A DNA stretch of 64,000 nucleotides from the NCBI RefSeq assembly GCF_035599575.1, contig NZ_CP141179.1:1736001-1800000 (forward strand), given 5' to 3'. The notes under the pieces are model-generated. The model ran no database searches. It worked only from the letters and a program-made list of their open reading frames with translations, and had not been told where the DNA came from. Origin of the DNA: Roseovarius sp. Pro17 (GTDB taxonomy: Bacteria > Pseudomonadota > Alphaproteobacteria > Rhodobacterales > Rhodobacteraceae). A program made the position numbers and the translations under genes. Shown here piece after piece: positions 19,897 to 28,696 of this stretch; position 1 is the stretch's first letter, and every line of letters begins with the position of its first letter.

Positions 19897-20706
19897 ATGC
19901 CAGCCCCCCATGAAATTACCCCATCACAATTGATGCGCCTCATCGGCACACCGCTCTGCCCTGCCATCATCGACGTCTGCCTGCCCGACGATTTTGCCGC
20001 CGACCCACGCCTGATCCCCGGCGCGCGGCGTCACTCGCATGCCGATCTGCCGGGCCTCATCATCACCCTCAAAAGGCGTTCCGCCGTCATCGTCTGTCAG
20101 AAGGGCCGCAAACTAAGCCAAGGGGTCGTCAGCGCCCTACAGGCCGAAGGGATCGCAGCCGAATACCTCAAAGGCGGCGTCATGGCGTGGCGCGATTCGG
20201 GGGCGCCACTGGTACCGGTGGCCGCCGTGCCATTCGACGATGCGATGCAGACCTGCTGGATCACCCGCGCCCGCCCCAAAATCGACCGCATCGCCTGTCC
20301 TTGGTTGATCCGGCGATTTGTCGATCCCGGTGCGCGGTTCCTCTTTGTCGCCCCGTCAGAGGTAACTGCCGCAGCGCAGCTATTCGGCGCGACGCCCTTT
20401 GATACCGAGGGGGTGGATTTCACCCATGAGGGGGATCGCTGCACCTTTGACGTAATGGTCGAGCGGTTCGGACTGAGCAGCCCGGCGCTGGACCGCCTTG
20501 CACTGGCGATCCGCGCGGCGGACACGAACCGGCATGAGCTGCACCCCATAGCCGCCGGTCTGCTGGCGGTGTCCGTGGGCCTGTCGCGGCAGTATCGCAA
20601 CGATCAGGCCCAGCTTGAAGCGGCGATGCCGCTCTATGATGCACTCTATCGCTGGGCGCGCGACGGGCATGAGGAAGGTCACGACTGGCCCCATGCGGGG
20701 GCGTGA
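19897..20706 (+). CDS. chrB: chromate resistance protein ChrB
   Basis: A 269-residue ChrB-type protein. The N-terminal 100 residues are rhodanese-like (VIVCQKGRKLSQGVVSALQ; the Cys of VCQKG is at the active-loop position). The C-terminal ChrB domain begins ITRARPKIDRIACPWLIRRF and contains ADTNRHELHPIAAGL. ATG 19897 follows AGAGGA; an ATG at 19861 has no ribosome binding site. ChrB proteins regulate or assist chromate export. The gene is followed 1 base later by chrA, so the pair is an operon. Confidence 0.88.
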   Translation: MPAPHEITPSQLMRLIGTPLCPAIIDVCLPDDFAADPRLIPGARRHSHADLPGLIITLKRRSAVIVCQKGRKLSQGVVSALQAEGIAAEYLKGGVMAWRDSGAPLVPVAAVPFDDAMQTCWITRARPKIDRIACPWLIRRFVDPGARFLFVAPSEVTAAAQLFGATPFDTEGVDFTHEGDRCTFDVMVERFGLSSPALDRLALAIRAADTNRHELHPIAAGLLAVSVGLSRQYRNDQAQLEAAMPLYDALYRWARDGHEEGHDWPHAGA

Positions 20707-20707
20707 C

Positions 20708-21955
20708 ATGCAGGTTTCCACACGCGAGTTCCTGCGCAGTTTTGCGCGGATCGGTTTTCTGTCATTCGGCGGACCGGCTGCGCAGATATCGCTGATGCAC
20801 ACCGAACTGGTCGAGCGGCGCGGCTGGCTGGACGAGCGACAGTTTCTGGGCGCGCTCAGCTTTTGCATGCTCTTGCCTGGCCCCGAGGCGATGCAGCTGG
20901 CCACCTATACCGGCTGGAAACTGCGCGGCACTTGGGGCGGTCTAATCGCGGGACTGTTGTTCGTGCTGCCGGGCGCGACGGTAATCCTGACGCTGGCGCT
21001 GGCCTATGCGCATTGGGGCGATGTTGGGCTGGTACAGGCGCTTTTCTCGGGGATCAAGGCCGCCGTCCTCGTGATCGTCGCGCTGGCGCTATGGCGGCTT
21101 GCGCGCCGCGCGCTGACGGGATGGGCGCATTGGGCACTGGCAATCCTCGCCTTCGTCGCGATCTACGCCGCCGCCCTGCCTTTCCCGGCGATCATCGCCG
21201 CCGCCGCACTTTGGGGCGCGTGGCACTCGCGCGCCGAAACCCGCGACCGCGCGCCATCACCCGCCCCCGGTCAAACCGCGCGCACGCTGCGCACAGTCGC
21301 GATCTGGGGCACGCTCTGGGCGGCGCCAGTCCTCATCGCCTATGCCATGGGCGCGACGTTCCTGACGGATATCGCGCTGCTCTTTAGCAAATTGGCGGTC
21401 GTCACTTTCGGCGGCGCCTATGCGGTGCTGGCCTACATGACCCAGACGGTCACGCAGACCCATGGCTGGCTCAGCACTGGCCAGATGATCGACGCGCTCG
21501 GCCTCGCAGAAACCACGCCCGGCCCGCTGATCCTAGTTACGCAATTCGTCGCCATGCTGGCCGGGTTTGCCAAGGGCGGCACGGCGTTGGCCCTGATGGC
21601 GGGCGCGCTGACGCTGTGGGTAACGTTCGTGCCTTGCTTTCTATGGATATTCACCGGCGCACCCTATCTGGACCGCCTTCTGGCCCAGCCGCGCCTGCGC
21701 GGTGCGCTGGCGGCGATATCGGCCGCTGTCGTCGGTGTTATCGCCAACCTGTCCCTGTGGTTTGCACTGCATGTGCTTTTTGAGCAGATCGCGCGCGGCC
21801 CGCTTGGCCCCTACCCGATCCTCAGCACTCTGGACTGGCAGGCGGCGGCGCTGACCGCGCTCGCTGCGCTACTGATGGTGGGCCTACGCACCCCGATGCT
21901 GCCCGCACTGGCTGTGATGGCGGCGGCAGGCGCACTCTTGCAGATGGCGCCGTGA
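20708..21955 (+). CDS. chrA: chromate efflux transporter ChrA
   Basis: A 415-residue CHR-family permease that exports chromate by proton or membrane-potential-driven exchange. Two homologous halves are visible, each with the CHR signature: GFLSFGGPAAQISLMH (about 16-31) with LLPGPEAMQLATYTGW, and VVTFGGAYAVLAYM with ETTPGPLILVTQFVAMLAG. About ten membrane helices. It starts immediately after the chrB stop. The operon lies directly downstream of ssrA, a common integration target, so acquisition by transfer is possible although no att repeat was seen. Confidence 0.92.
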   Translation: MQVSTREFLRSFARIGFLSFGGPAAQISLMHTELVERRGWLDERQFLGALSFCMLLPGPEAMQLATYTGWKLRGTWGGLIAGLLFVLPGATVILTLALAYAHWGDVGLVQALFSGIKAAVLVIVALALWRLARRALTGWAHWALAILAFVAIYAAALPFPAIIAAAALWGAWHSRAETRDRAPSPAPGQTARTLRTVAIWGTLWAAPVLIAYAMGATFLTDIALLFSKLAVVTFGGAYAVLAYMTQTVTQTHGWLSTGQMIDALGLAETTPGPLILVTQFVAMLAGFAKGGTALALMAGALTLWVTFVPCFLWIFTGAPYLDRLLAQPRLRGALAAISAAVVGVIANLSLWFALHVLFEQIARGPLGPYPILSTLDWQAAALTALAALLMVGLRTPMLPALAVMAAAGALLQMAP

Positions 21956-22023
21956 CGACGCGCAAGGCCTTTTACTTTCTCGCGAATCCCCTATTGTGGG
22001 CCGAGGGAAAACGAGGGCTCAGG

Positions 22024-22470
22024 ATGTCTCGCACGATTGAATACGGCAATCTGATGCACCGGGCCATGCGTGGCCTGATCCAGGAAGTTCTGGAGGATGT
22101 GCGCGATAACGGCCTGCCCGGCGCGCATCATTTCTTTATCACTTTTGATACGAACCACCCCGAGGCGGCGCTGGCTGACTGGCTGAAACAGCGCTATCCC
22201 GATGAGATGACCGTCGTCATGCAGCACTGGTATGACAATCTGGATGTCAGCGATCAGGGCTTTGGCATCACGTTGAATTTTGGCGACGCACCCGAAAACC
22301 TTTATGTGCCCTACGACGCGATCAAGACTTTCGTCGATCCGTCGGTCGAATTCGGTCTGCGGTTCGAGACTCAGGCAGATGATGATGATGACGGCGACGA
22401 CGACGATGGCGGGGACGCGCCGAAAGAGGGTGGCGATATCGTCAGCCTCGACAGCTTTCGCAAGCATTGA
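22024..22470 (+). CDS. sspB: SspB-family ClpXP adaptor (alpha type)
   Basis: A 148-residue SspB-alpha homologue. It begins MSRTIEYGNLMHRAMRGLIQ and contains HHFFITFDTNHP and VMQHWYDNLDV, which form the ssrA-peptide-binding fold. A very acidic linker (DDDDDGDDDDGGD, about 119-131) leads to a C-terminal ClpX-binding tail (IVSLDSFRKH). It tethers tmRNA-tagged proteins to ClpXP. ATG 22024 follows CTCAGG; the frame extends upstream without family similarity. Its RNA partner gene ssrA lies 2.3 kb upstream with chrBA between. Confidence 0.92.
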   Translation: MSRTIEYGNLMHRAMRGLIQEVLEDVRDNGLPGAHHFFITFDTNHPEAALADWLKQRYPDEMTVVMQHWYDNLDVSDQGFGITLNFGDAPENLYVPYDAIKTFVDPSVEFGLRFETQADDDDDGDDDDGGDAPKEGGDIVSLDSFRKH

Positions 22471-22556
22471 GGTCAATGCGGCCTGACCTGCGCGCCGGAT
22501 TGAAATTCCCGCGCGGTTCGGTCAGACAGAGGCAAACCTGACCAAGGAGCGCCCGA

Positions 22557-23960
22557 ATGAGCCGGACCGAGACGACCACCCGCACCGAAACCGATAGCTT
22601 TGGCCCCCTTGAGGTGCCCAGCGACAAATACTGGGGCGCGCAAACGCAGCGCTCGCTGATCAATTTCCCTATCGGGTGGGAACGCCAGCCTATCGCCATC
22701 GTGCGCGCCCTCGGTGTCATCAAGAAGGCCTGCGCGCAGGCGAACCTTGAGCTGGGTAAACTGGACGAGGCACGCGCCGATGCGATTATCGAGGCCGCGA
22801 CCGAAGTCATCACCGGCGATCTGGACGACAATTTTCCGCTGGTCGTGTGGCAAACCGGGTCCGGCACACAATCGAACATGAACGCCAACGAGGTCATCGC
22901 CAATCGCGCGATCGAAATCATGGGCGGCACCATCGGGTCCAAGGACCCAGTGCATCCGAACGATCACGTCAATATGGGCCAGTCGTCGAACGACACCTTC
23001 CCGACTGCAATGCATATCGCGGCAGCCATGACAGCCCACGGCGTCACCCTGCCCGGCCTCGAAAAACTGCACGACGCGCTGGAGCGCAAGTCGCAGGAAT
23101 GGGATCATATTATCAAGATTGGCCGCACCCATACGCAGGACGCGACGCCCCTGACGCTGGGGCAGGAATTTTCCGGCTACACCCATCAGGTCGCCATGGG
23201 GATCGAGCGCATAAAGGACGCGCTGGAGCGGATCTATGAATTGGCCCAAGGCGGCACAGCAGTCGGCACAGGCCTGAACACCACGCGCGGCTGGGGCGAA
23301 ACGGTCGCCGCCAACATGGCCGAAATTACCGGGCTTCCGTTTGTCACCGCGCCTAACAAGTTCGAGGCGCTGGCAGCCCATGACGCGATGGTCGAAATCT
23401 CGGGCGCGCTTCGCGTCGTCGCCGGCAGTCTTTTCAAGATTGCGAACGACATCCGCTTTCTCGGCTCCGGCCCCCGCTGCGGTCTGGGCGAGCTGATCCT
23501 GCCCGAGAATGAGCCGGGCAGCTCGATCATGCCGGGCAAGGTGAATCCGACCCAATGCGAGGCGCTGACGCAGGTTTGCGCGCATGTGATGGGCAATGAC
23601 GCCGCCGTCGGCTTTGCCGGATCACAAGGTCATTTCGAGCTGAACGTTTACAAGCCGATGATGGCGTATAACGTGCTGCAATCCATGCAACTTCTGGGCG
23701 ACGCGTCGTCGGCGTTCACCGATAATCTGGTGGACGGTTTGCAAGCGGATGAGGCCCGTATCGACAAGCTGATGCGCGAGTCGCTGATGCTGGTGACGGC
23801 GCTCGCGCCCGAAATCGGCTATGACAATGCCACCAAAGTGGCCAAGACGGCGCACAAGAACGGCACGACACTCAAGGAAGAGGCCATCGCGCTGGGTTTT
23901 GTCGATGCCGAAACCTTTGATCGCGTCGTGCGCCCCGAAGACATGGTCGGGCCCAAGTGA
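22557..23960 (+). CDS. fumC: fumarate hydratase class II
   Basis: Iron-independent fumarase of the TCA cycle, interconverting fumarate and malate. At 467 residues it is full length. It shows the superfamily signature [11 protein letters not shown] with the catalytic Ser loop, [14 protein letters not shown] near residue 100, [12 protein letters not shown] with SSNDTFPT, and [14 protein letters not shown] 22557 has AAGGAGCGCC upstream. Two small overlapping genes follow it (DUF4169 and RHH), so the transcript may be longer than fumC. Confidence 0.97.
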   Translation: MSRTETTTRTETDSFGPLEVPSDKYWGAQTQRSLINFPIGWERQPIAIVRALGVIKKACAQANLELGKLDEARADAIIEAATEVITGDLDDNFPLVVWQTGSGTQSNMNANEVIANRAIEIMGGTIGSKDPVHPNDHVNMGQSSNDTFPTAMHIAAAMTAHGVTLPGLEKLHDALERKSQEWDHIIKIGRTHTQDATPLTLGQEFSGYTHQVAMGIERIKDALERIYELAQGGTAVGTGLNTTRGWGETVAANMAEITGLPFVTAPNKFEALAAHDAMVEISGALRVVAGSLFKIANDIRFLGSGPRCGLGELILPENEPGSSIMPGKVNPTQCEALTQVCAHVMGNDAAVGFAGSQGHFELNVYKPMMAYNVLQSMQLLGDASSAFTDNLVDGLQADEARIDKLMRESLMLVTALAPEIGYDNATKVAKTAHKNGTTLKEEAIALGFVDAETFDRVVRPEDMVGPK

Positions 23961-24136
23961 CGGGGGCGCCCATTAACCTCAACCGCGCGCGAAAGGATCG
24001 CGCGCGGGCCGAGGACAAGACTCGCGCGGATGAAAATGCCGTGCGTTTTGGCAGGACCAAGGCGCAAAAGACAGCCGAGCGCACCGAAGCGGACCGCGCC
24101 GCGCGCCTCCTAGACGACCACCAGCGCGAGGAATGA
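23957..24136 (+). CDS. DUF4169-family small protein
   Basis: A 59-residue, highly charged helical protein starting at a GTG that overlaps the fumC stop (GTGA). It begins [13 protein letters not shown] and has the family core [20 protein letters not shown]. This matches DUF4169 (PF13770), short Arg/Lys/Ala-rich proteins of unknown function found beside fumC in Rhodobacterales. It ends with a 4-bp overlap into the next gene, so expression is coupled through the whole run. Confidence 0.85.
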   Translation: MTGAPINLNRARKDRARAEDKTRADENAVRFGRTKAQKTAERTEADRAARLLDDHQREE

Positions 24137-24369
24137 CGCTGCGCCCGGTCAAACACTCGCTCACTCTGCGCGGACATCGCACGTCGGTCACGTTGGAGCC
24201 AGAGTTCTGGCAGGCCTTCCGCGCCATTGCTGCCGAAGGTAGCACCCCAATCAATGCGCTGGCCGCCGAAATCGATGCGGCGCGCGGCCCCGATCTGGGC
24301 CTTGCCTCGGCCATCCGGCTGCATGTGCTGCGCCACTACCGCGCAGTGGCGGAAAAGCGCGGCGACTGA
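24133..24369 (+). CDS. ribbon-helix-helix domain protein
   Basis: A 78-residue protein of the RHH_4 (PF13467) type: strand HRTSVTLEPEFWQAF, then INALAAEIDAARG and LASAIRLHVLRHYR. RHH proteins usually bind DNA as dimers, but no target is known for this family. The ATG overlaps the stop of the DUF4169 gene by 4 bp, giving a coupled fumC-DUF4169-RHH unit. Confidence 0.88.
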   Translation: MTLRPVKHSLTLRGHRTSVTLEPEFWQAFRAIAAEGSTPINALAAEIDAARGPDLGLASAIRLHVLRHYRAVAEKRGD

Positions 24370-24444
24370 GCCCCGAGAATGGACAGCGCGCCACCGCGCA
24401 GGCATGGTGCGCGCACGCACCCCCGAACGAAAGGCTCCCCGCCA

Positions 24445-24891
24445 GTGACCGCCCTCACCCTCGCCAAGCCGGACGATATCGATAATATTTTGCCGCTGAT
24501 TGCCGCCTTTCATACTGAGGCGGGCATCGCACAGGACGACGCCGGGCGCCGTGCTTCGGTGCAGCCGCTGCTCGACGGATCGCCCCATGGCGCGATTTAT
24601 ATCGCGGGCCCGGTGCGCGCGCCAATCGGCTATGCAGCTATTAGCTTTGGCTGGTCGCTGGAATTTGGTGGCCTCGATGGTATCCTAGACGAGATTTATA
24701 TTCGTCCCGGTGTGCGCAAACGCGGCATCGGCACCGAGATTCTGTCAGCCCTGCCCAAGGCGCTGGCAGGCGCCGGGCTGCGTGCGTTGCATCTGGAGGT
24801 CGCGCGCGACGACCTAGCGGCGCGCACCTTCTACGAGCGCCGTCATTTTACCCCGCGCGAGCGTTTCATGCTGATGTCGCGCGTATTCTGA
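24445..24891 (+). CDS. GNAT-family N-acetyltransferase
   Basis: A 148-residue acetyltransferase. The acetyl-CoA loop is IRPGVRKRGIGTEIL (motif A, R-x-x-G-x-G/A), preceded by the LDEIYI strand and followed by LHLEVARDDLAARTFYERRHF (motif B). I start at GTG 24445 (VTALTLAKPDD), where the domain begins, with GAAAGG upstream; an ATG at 24379 in the same frame would add 22 unrelated residues. Substrate unknown. Confidence 0.85.
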   Translation: MTALTLAKPDDIDNILPLIAAFHTEAGIAQDDAGRRASVQPLLDGSPHGAIYIAGPVRAPIGYAAISFGWSLEFGGLDGILDEIYIRPGVRKRGIGTEILSALPKALAGAGLRALHLEVARDDLAARTFYERRHFTPRERFMLMSRVF

Positions 24892-25046
24892 CCCACCGGG
24901 GCCCTGCCCCGGACCCCGGAATATTTGCGGAACAATGAAAGAGCGAGGCGGCGTACCCTGTTTTCCCTTGGGAATAGGTACCCACGCCCAACGCATGTTT
25001 GCGCGAAGCCATTGGCCTTGGGGCCGCGCAGGGCTATATCGGACGC

Positions 25047-26468
25047 ATGGATATACAGATACCTTTTGACAACAGCTATGTGCGGTTGCCTGCGGAATTT
25101 TTCGCACGACAGGCGCCCGCGCCCGTCAGCGCCCCCGCCCTGATCGCGGTCAATCGCGAATTGGCGGATGAACTGGGGATTGTGCTGGGGGATGGCGCCG
25201 AACTGGCGCAGATCTTCGCTGGAAATTTGTTGCCCGATGGGGCCGAGCCAATTGCGCAGGCCTATGCAGGGCATCAGTTTGGGGGGTTTTCGCCGCAGCT
25301 GGGGGATGGGCGTGCGCTGCTGTTGGGCGAAGTCGTCGACCAGCAGGGGACGCGGCGAGATATCCAGCTAAAGGGTTCGGGACAGACACCTTTTTCACGC
25401 GCCGGAGACGGGCGCGCGTGGCTGGGGCCAGTGCTGCGCGAGTATGTGCTGAGTGAGGCGATGCACGCCCTCGGCATTCCGACCACCCGCGCGCTGGCGG
25501 CCGTGGCGACAGGCGATCTGGTCTATCGGCAGGAGGGTGGCCTGCCCGGTGCCGTTCTGACGCGCGTCGCCGCCAGCCATCTGCGGGTCGGCACGTTTCA
25601 GTATTTCGCCGCACGGCAAAATGTGGACGCGCTGCGCCAGCTCTTCGACTATGCACGTGCACGCCACTATCCCGAGGCCGTCACACCCGGCGATTTACTG
25701 CGCGCTGTTATTGAGCGGCAGGCGGCGCTGGTGGCAAAATGGATGGGTGTCGGATTTATCCATGGGGTGATGAACACCGACAACACGTCGATTTCTGGCG
25801 AGACGATAGACTACGGCCCATGCGCGTTCATGGACAGTTTTGATCCGCAAACCGTCTATAGCTCGATCGACCGCAATGGGCGATATTCCTATGCCAATCA
25901 GGCGCAGGTGATCGTGTGGAACATGGCGCAGCTTGCCACCGCGCTGGTGCCGCTGATGCCCGATCAGGATGATGCCATCGCGGAGTTCACCGAGGCCGTC
26001 CATGCAATGCCCGAGATTATTGAAGCCGAGTGGTTGCGTGTCTTTGGCGCCAAGATCGGCCTTGCGGCGCCCGACGAGGCGGACCGCGAGCTGATCGTCG
26101 ATCTGCTGCGCGTGATGCACGAGGGTGGCGCGGACTTCACCAACACCTTCCGCACCCTCGCTCGCGGCGAGGCCGAGGGTGAGTTTGACGATCCCGCCGC
26201 GTTTGGCGCTTGGTATGAGCGTTGGCAATTGCGGTTGGCCAACGAAGATGGCTGGCGACCGCGTATGGACGCCGTCAATCCCGCGATCATCCCGCGCAAT
26301 CACCGTATCGAACAGATGATCGCATCCGCCGTCGCCGGGGACTACGCCCCGTTTCACCGCCTGATGGACGTGCTGTCGCGTCCCTACGAAGATCAACTTG
26401 ACGCGATGGAGTTGACGCAGCCCCCCAACCCGCAAGAGGTGGTACGCCAGACCTTTTGCGGCACCTGA
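25047..26468 (+). CDS. selO: SelO-type protein adenylyltransferase
   Basis: A 473-residue pseudokinase-fold enzyme of the SelO/YdiU (UPF0061) family that transfers AMP from ATP to Ser/Thr/Tyr of target proteins. Key blocks are [24 protein letters not shown], split here as AYAGHQFGG and [32 protein letters not shown], and [19 protein letters not shown] with catalytic and metal-binding Asn/Asp. It ends in FCGT; no selenocysteine site as in eukaryotes. SelO acts in redox and heat-stress regulation in other organisms. Single gene. Confidence 0.94.
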   Translation: MDIQIPFDNSYVRLPAEFFARQAPAPVSAPALIAVNRELADELGIVLGDGAELAQIFAGNLLPDGAEPIAQAYAGHQFGGFSPQLGDGRALLLGEVVDQQGTRRDIQLKGSGQTPFSRAGDGRAWLGPVLREYVLSEAMHALGIPTTRALAAVATGDLVYRQEGGLPGAVLTRVAASHLRVGTFQYFAARQNVDALRQLFDYARARHYPEAVTPGDLLRAVIERQAALVAKWMGVGFIHGVMNTDNTSISGETIDYGPCAFMDSFDPQTVYSSIDRNGRYSYANQAQVIVWNMAQLATALVPLMPDQDDAIAEFTEAVHAMPEIIEAEWLRVFGAKIGLAAPDEADRELIVDLLRVMHEGGADFTNTFRTLARGEAEGEFDDPAAFGAWYERWQLRLANEDGWRPRMDAVNPAIIPRNHRIEQMIASAVAGDYAPFHRLMDVLSRPYEDQLDAMELTQPPNPQEVVRQTFCGT

Positions 26469-26610
26469 TGGGCTAGGGCCGAATCTGCGCGCCCCAATTC
26501 TGCGCGAAACCGACCAATTGCATTGCCAAATATGATATTATTACGCATTGCTCATGTTTCGCCTGCAGCGCCTGTTCGCTTGTGGTCCGTCACACACCCG
26601 AGAGGCCTCC

Positions 26611-27861
26611 ATGACGATCCTGCAAATCACATCGCTTCTGATCGTCTTGGCCGGGGTGTTCGGCGCGATCAACTACCTCGTTCTCAAGCTGCCATCGTCC
26701 ATTGGGATCATGATCGTGGCGTTGGCCGCATCCTTCGGTCTGTTGGGCCTCGACGCGCTTGCGCCCGGCCTTGGCATCGCGGACGAAACGCGACGCATCG
26801 TAAAGGGCATCGATTTTTCGGACGCATTGCTGGAAGGGATGCTAGGCCTTTTGCTGTTTGCGGGCGCGCTGCATGTCAAGATGTCGGACCTGCGCGCGCA
26901 GTGGCTGCCCGTCGTGCTGATGGCGACGATCGGCATCGGCCTCAGCACATTGGTCATCGGGACCGGGTTCAGCTGGCTGACAGGAATGCCGTTCATGATC
27001 GCGCTGGTTTTCGGCGCGCTGGTGTCACCGACGGATCCCGTGGCCGTCTTGGGTGTTTTGCGTGAAGCGGATCTGCCGCAGTCGTTGGAGACCAAGATCG
27101 CTGGCGAGTCGCTGTTCAATGACGGGGTCGGCTATGTTGTGTTTCTGGTGCTGGTCGGCCTTGCCTTTCCGTCGGGCGATCAGCATGGCGGCGGCGGCGT
27201 TCTGGACGTCGCCACGCTATTCGTGCGCGAGGCAGGTGGTGGCGCGCTGTTGGGCATATCGCTGGGATGGATTGTGTTTCGGGTCATGCGCCTGATCGAC
27301 GATTATTCGCTGGAGGTGCTGCTGACCCTAGGCCTTGCCTTTGGTGGCTATGAACTGGCGGTTTACCTGCATGTCTCGGCCCCCATCATGGCGGTCTGCG
27401 CGGGCCTCTTGATCGGCGATGTCGGCGCCAAGCACGGGATGAGTGAAGAGACGCGCCGCTATGTCGACGCCTTTTGGAAGCTGATCGACGAGATCCTGAA
27501 TGCGGTGCTGTTCCTGATGATCGGTTTTGAGGTCTTCGCGGTGGCCTTTGGTGCCGACTACCTGCTTGCGGGGGCAGCAGCGATCGGCATCGCGCTGGTC
27601 GGGCGGCTGACCGCCGTGGCGATCCCCATCTTCTTGCTCAAGCCCTTCCGCACCTTTGATACCGGCGTCATTCGCATCATGACCTGGGGTGGGCTCAAGG
27701 GCGGCATCTCGGTGGCGCTGGCGCTTAGCCTACCTGCCAGCGAGTGGAGCCCGATCATCCTGACAGCGACCTACATGATCGTCGTTTTCTCGATCATCGT
27801 GCAGGGGCTGACGGTCGCTCCGTTGGCGCGTCGCCTGACGCAGCAGCCCGATTTGCTGTAA
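26611..27861 (+). CDS. CPA1-type sodium/proton antiporter
   Basis: A 416-residue membrane protein with about 12 helices. The ion-binding signature is VSPTDPVAVLGVL (about 144-156), followed by ESLFNDGVGYVVF, both typical of NhaP/CPA1 exchangers. A later TWGGLKGGISVALALSLP carries the conserved Arg/Gly-rich region. ATG 26611 follows GAGAGG. It should exchange Na+ or K+ for protons at the inner membrane. No regulatory domain follows the transporter core. Confidence 0.92.
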   Translation: MTILQITSLLIVLAGVFGAINYLVLKLPSSIGIMIVALAASFGLLGLDALAPGLGIADETRRIVKGIDFSDALLEGMLGLLLFAGALHVKMSDLRAQWLPVVLMATIGIGLSTLVIGTGFSWLTGMPFMIALVFGALVSPTDPVAVLGVLREADLPQSLETKIAGESLFNDGVGYVVFLVLVGLAFPSGDQHGGGGVLDVATLFVREAGGGALLGISLGWIVFRVMRLIDDYSLEVLLTLGLAFGGYELAVYLHVSAPIMAVCAGLLIGDVGAKHGMSEETRRYVDAFWKLIDEILNAVLFLMIGFEVFAVAFGADYLLAGAAAIGIALVGRLTAVAIPIFLLKPFRTFDTGVIRIMTWGGLKGGISVALALSLPASEWSPIILTATYMIVVFSIIVQGLTVAPLARRLTQQPDLL

Positions 27862-27868
27862 GCCTGAG

Positions 27869-28372
27869 CTAGTGCGCGCCGCGAATGTAGAACGCCACTG
27901 CAAAGATCGCACAATAGGTCGTTTCGTAGCAGAGCGACCGATAAGGCCGGTTCGACGAATGCGCGTAGAGCGTACCGAACATCCAGAGTTGTGATTTCGA
28001 TACTCAGGCGCCAGCAAATGTTGGAACTGGAGCTGTGCGCTAGCCGTAAGATCAGAGACGGGGTGCTTGTGATCGACAGTGACCGGGGGCAAGCACTCGG
28101 TGGAATTGATGAACACAGTGAAAGAAGACGCCGCTTTCGTGGCGGATGCGCGACACCCGGCAGGTGCTGGGGTCGCCCCCGCAAGCAGCAGCGTGACGAG
28201 GAAGGGATGTATCGACGCCAGCCCTTCGCCAACAAGGCGAGCTATATGGTGCGCGACCATCACGCCCGCGAATTCCAACTGCATCGGGGCCCAAAACTGC
28301 CAGCGCGCGGACGGCGACAAGTATTGCGAGAGCTGCGACGCACGAGCCCTGCAGATAGATGGATTTCGGCAC
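27869..28372 (-). pseudogene. frame-broken membrane-protein remnant
   Basis: The minus strand holds pieces of one small membrane protein in different frames. From a GTG at 28372 it reads MPKSIYLQGSCVAALAI, then hydrophobic LVAVRALAVLGP. The next frame continues with MQLEFAGVMVAHHIARL and a hydrophobic IHPFLVTLLLAG. The third frame gives, near the end, YRSLCYETTYCAIFAVA and FYIRGAH to a TAG at 27869-27871. No frame is intact, so at least two frameshifts are needed. It resembles DUF4345-like four-helix proteins in pattern only. The rest of the 835-base gap (28373-28696) has no gene. Confidence 0.5.
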
Positions 28373-28607
28373 CAGTCAACCACGCGGCTGTCCCTTGATG
28401 CGCAGCAGCCGACAAGTCAAATAGCAAATGGCTACCTTGACTTACAGGTCGACGGGTCACGGTCGAATGGCCGGCCCGGTCACCGTCTGGCCAATTTTAG
28501 AAATGACGGAACTCATTCATTCCGATTTCATAGGTGCCCTCGTCTTCTGATCCGCTTTTTCATTCGGACATCAAAACATTCGGACGAAACTATAGACATC
28601 GCCGCCG

Positions 28608-28637
28608 GATCGCCGCCGTAGACGGCGATCCCTTTTT
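28608..28637 (+). terminator. strong orphan rho-independent terminator
   Basis: GATCGCCG (28608-28615) pairs perfectly with CGGCGATC (28623-28630) around a 7-base loop, followed by CCTTTTT. Its orientation is plus, but the nearest plus-strand gene ends 750 bases upstream, so it may end an unannotated small RNA lying in about 28400-28637. A direct repeat CATTCGGAC (28561-28569 and 28578-28586) precedes it. Confidence 0.65.
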
Positions 28638-28696
28638 CTGGGCGATTTAACCTTCAAAAAGGTCAGGCTCTGGCAGGCAGATCAGGACAGGCTGTC

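Noticed and set aside
22473..23585. A 370-codon minus-strand frame over fumC
   Set aside because: It is antisense to an unmistakable fumarase; no motif and no ribosome binding site.
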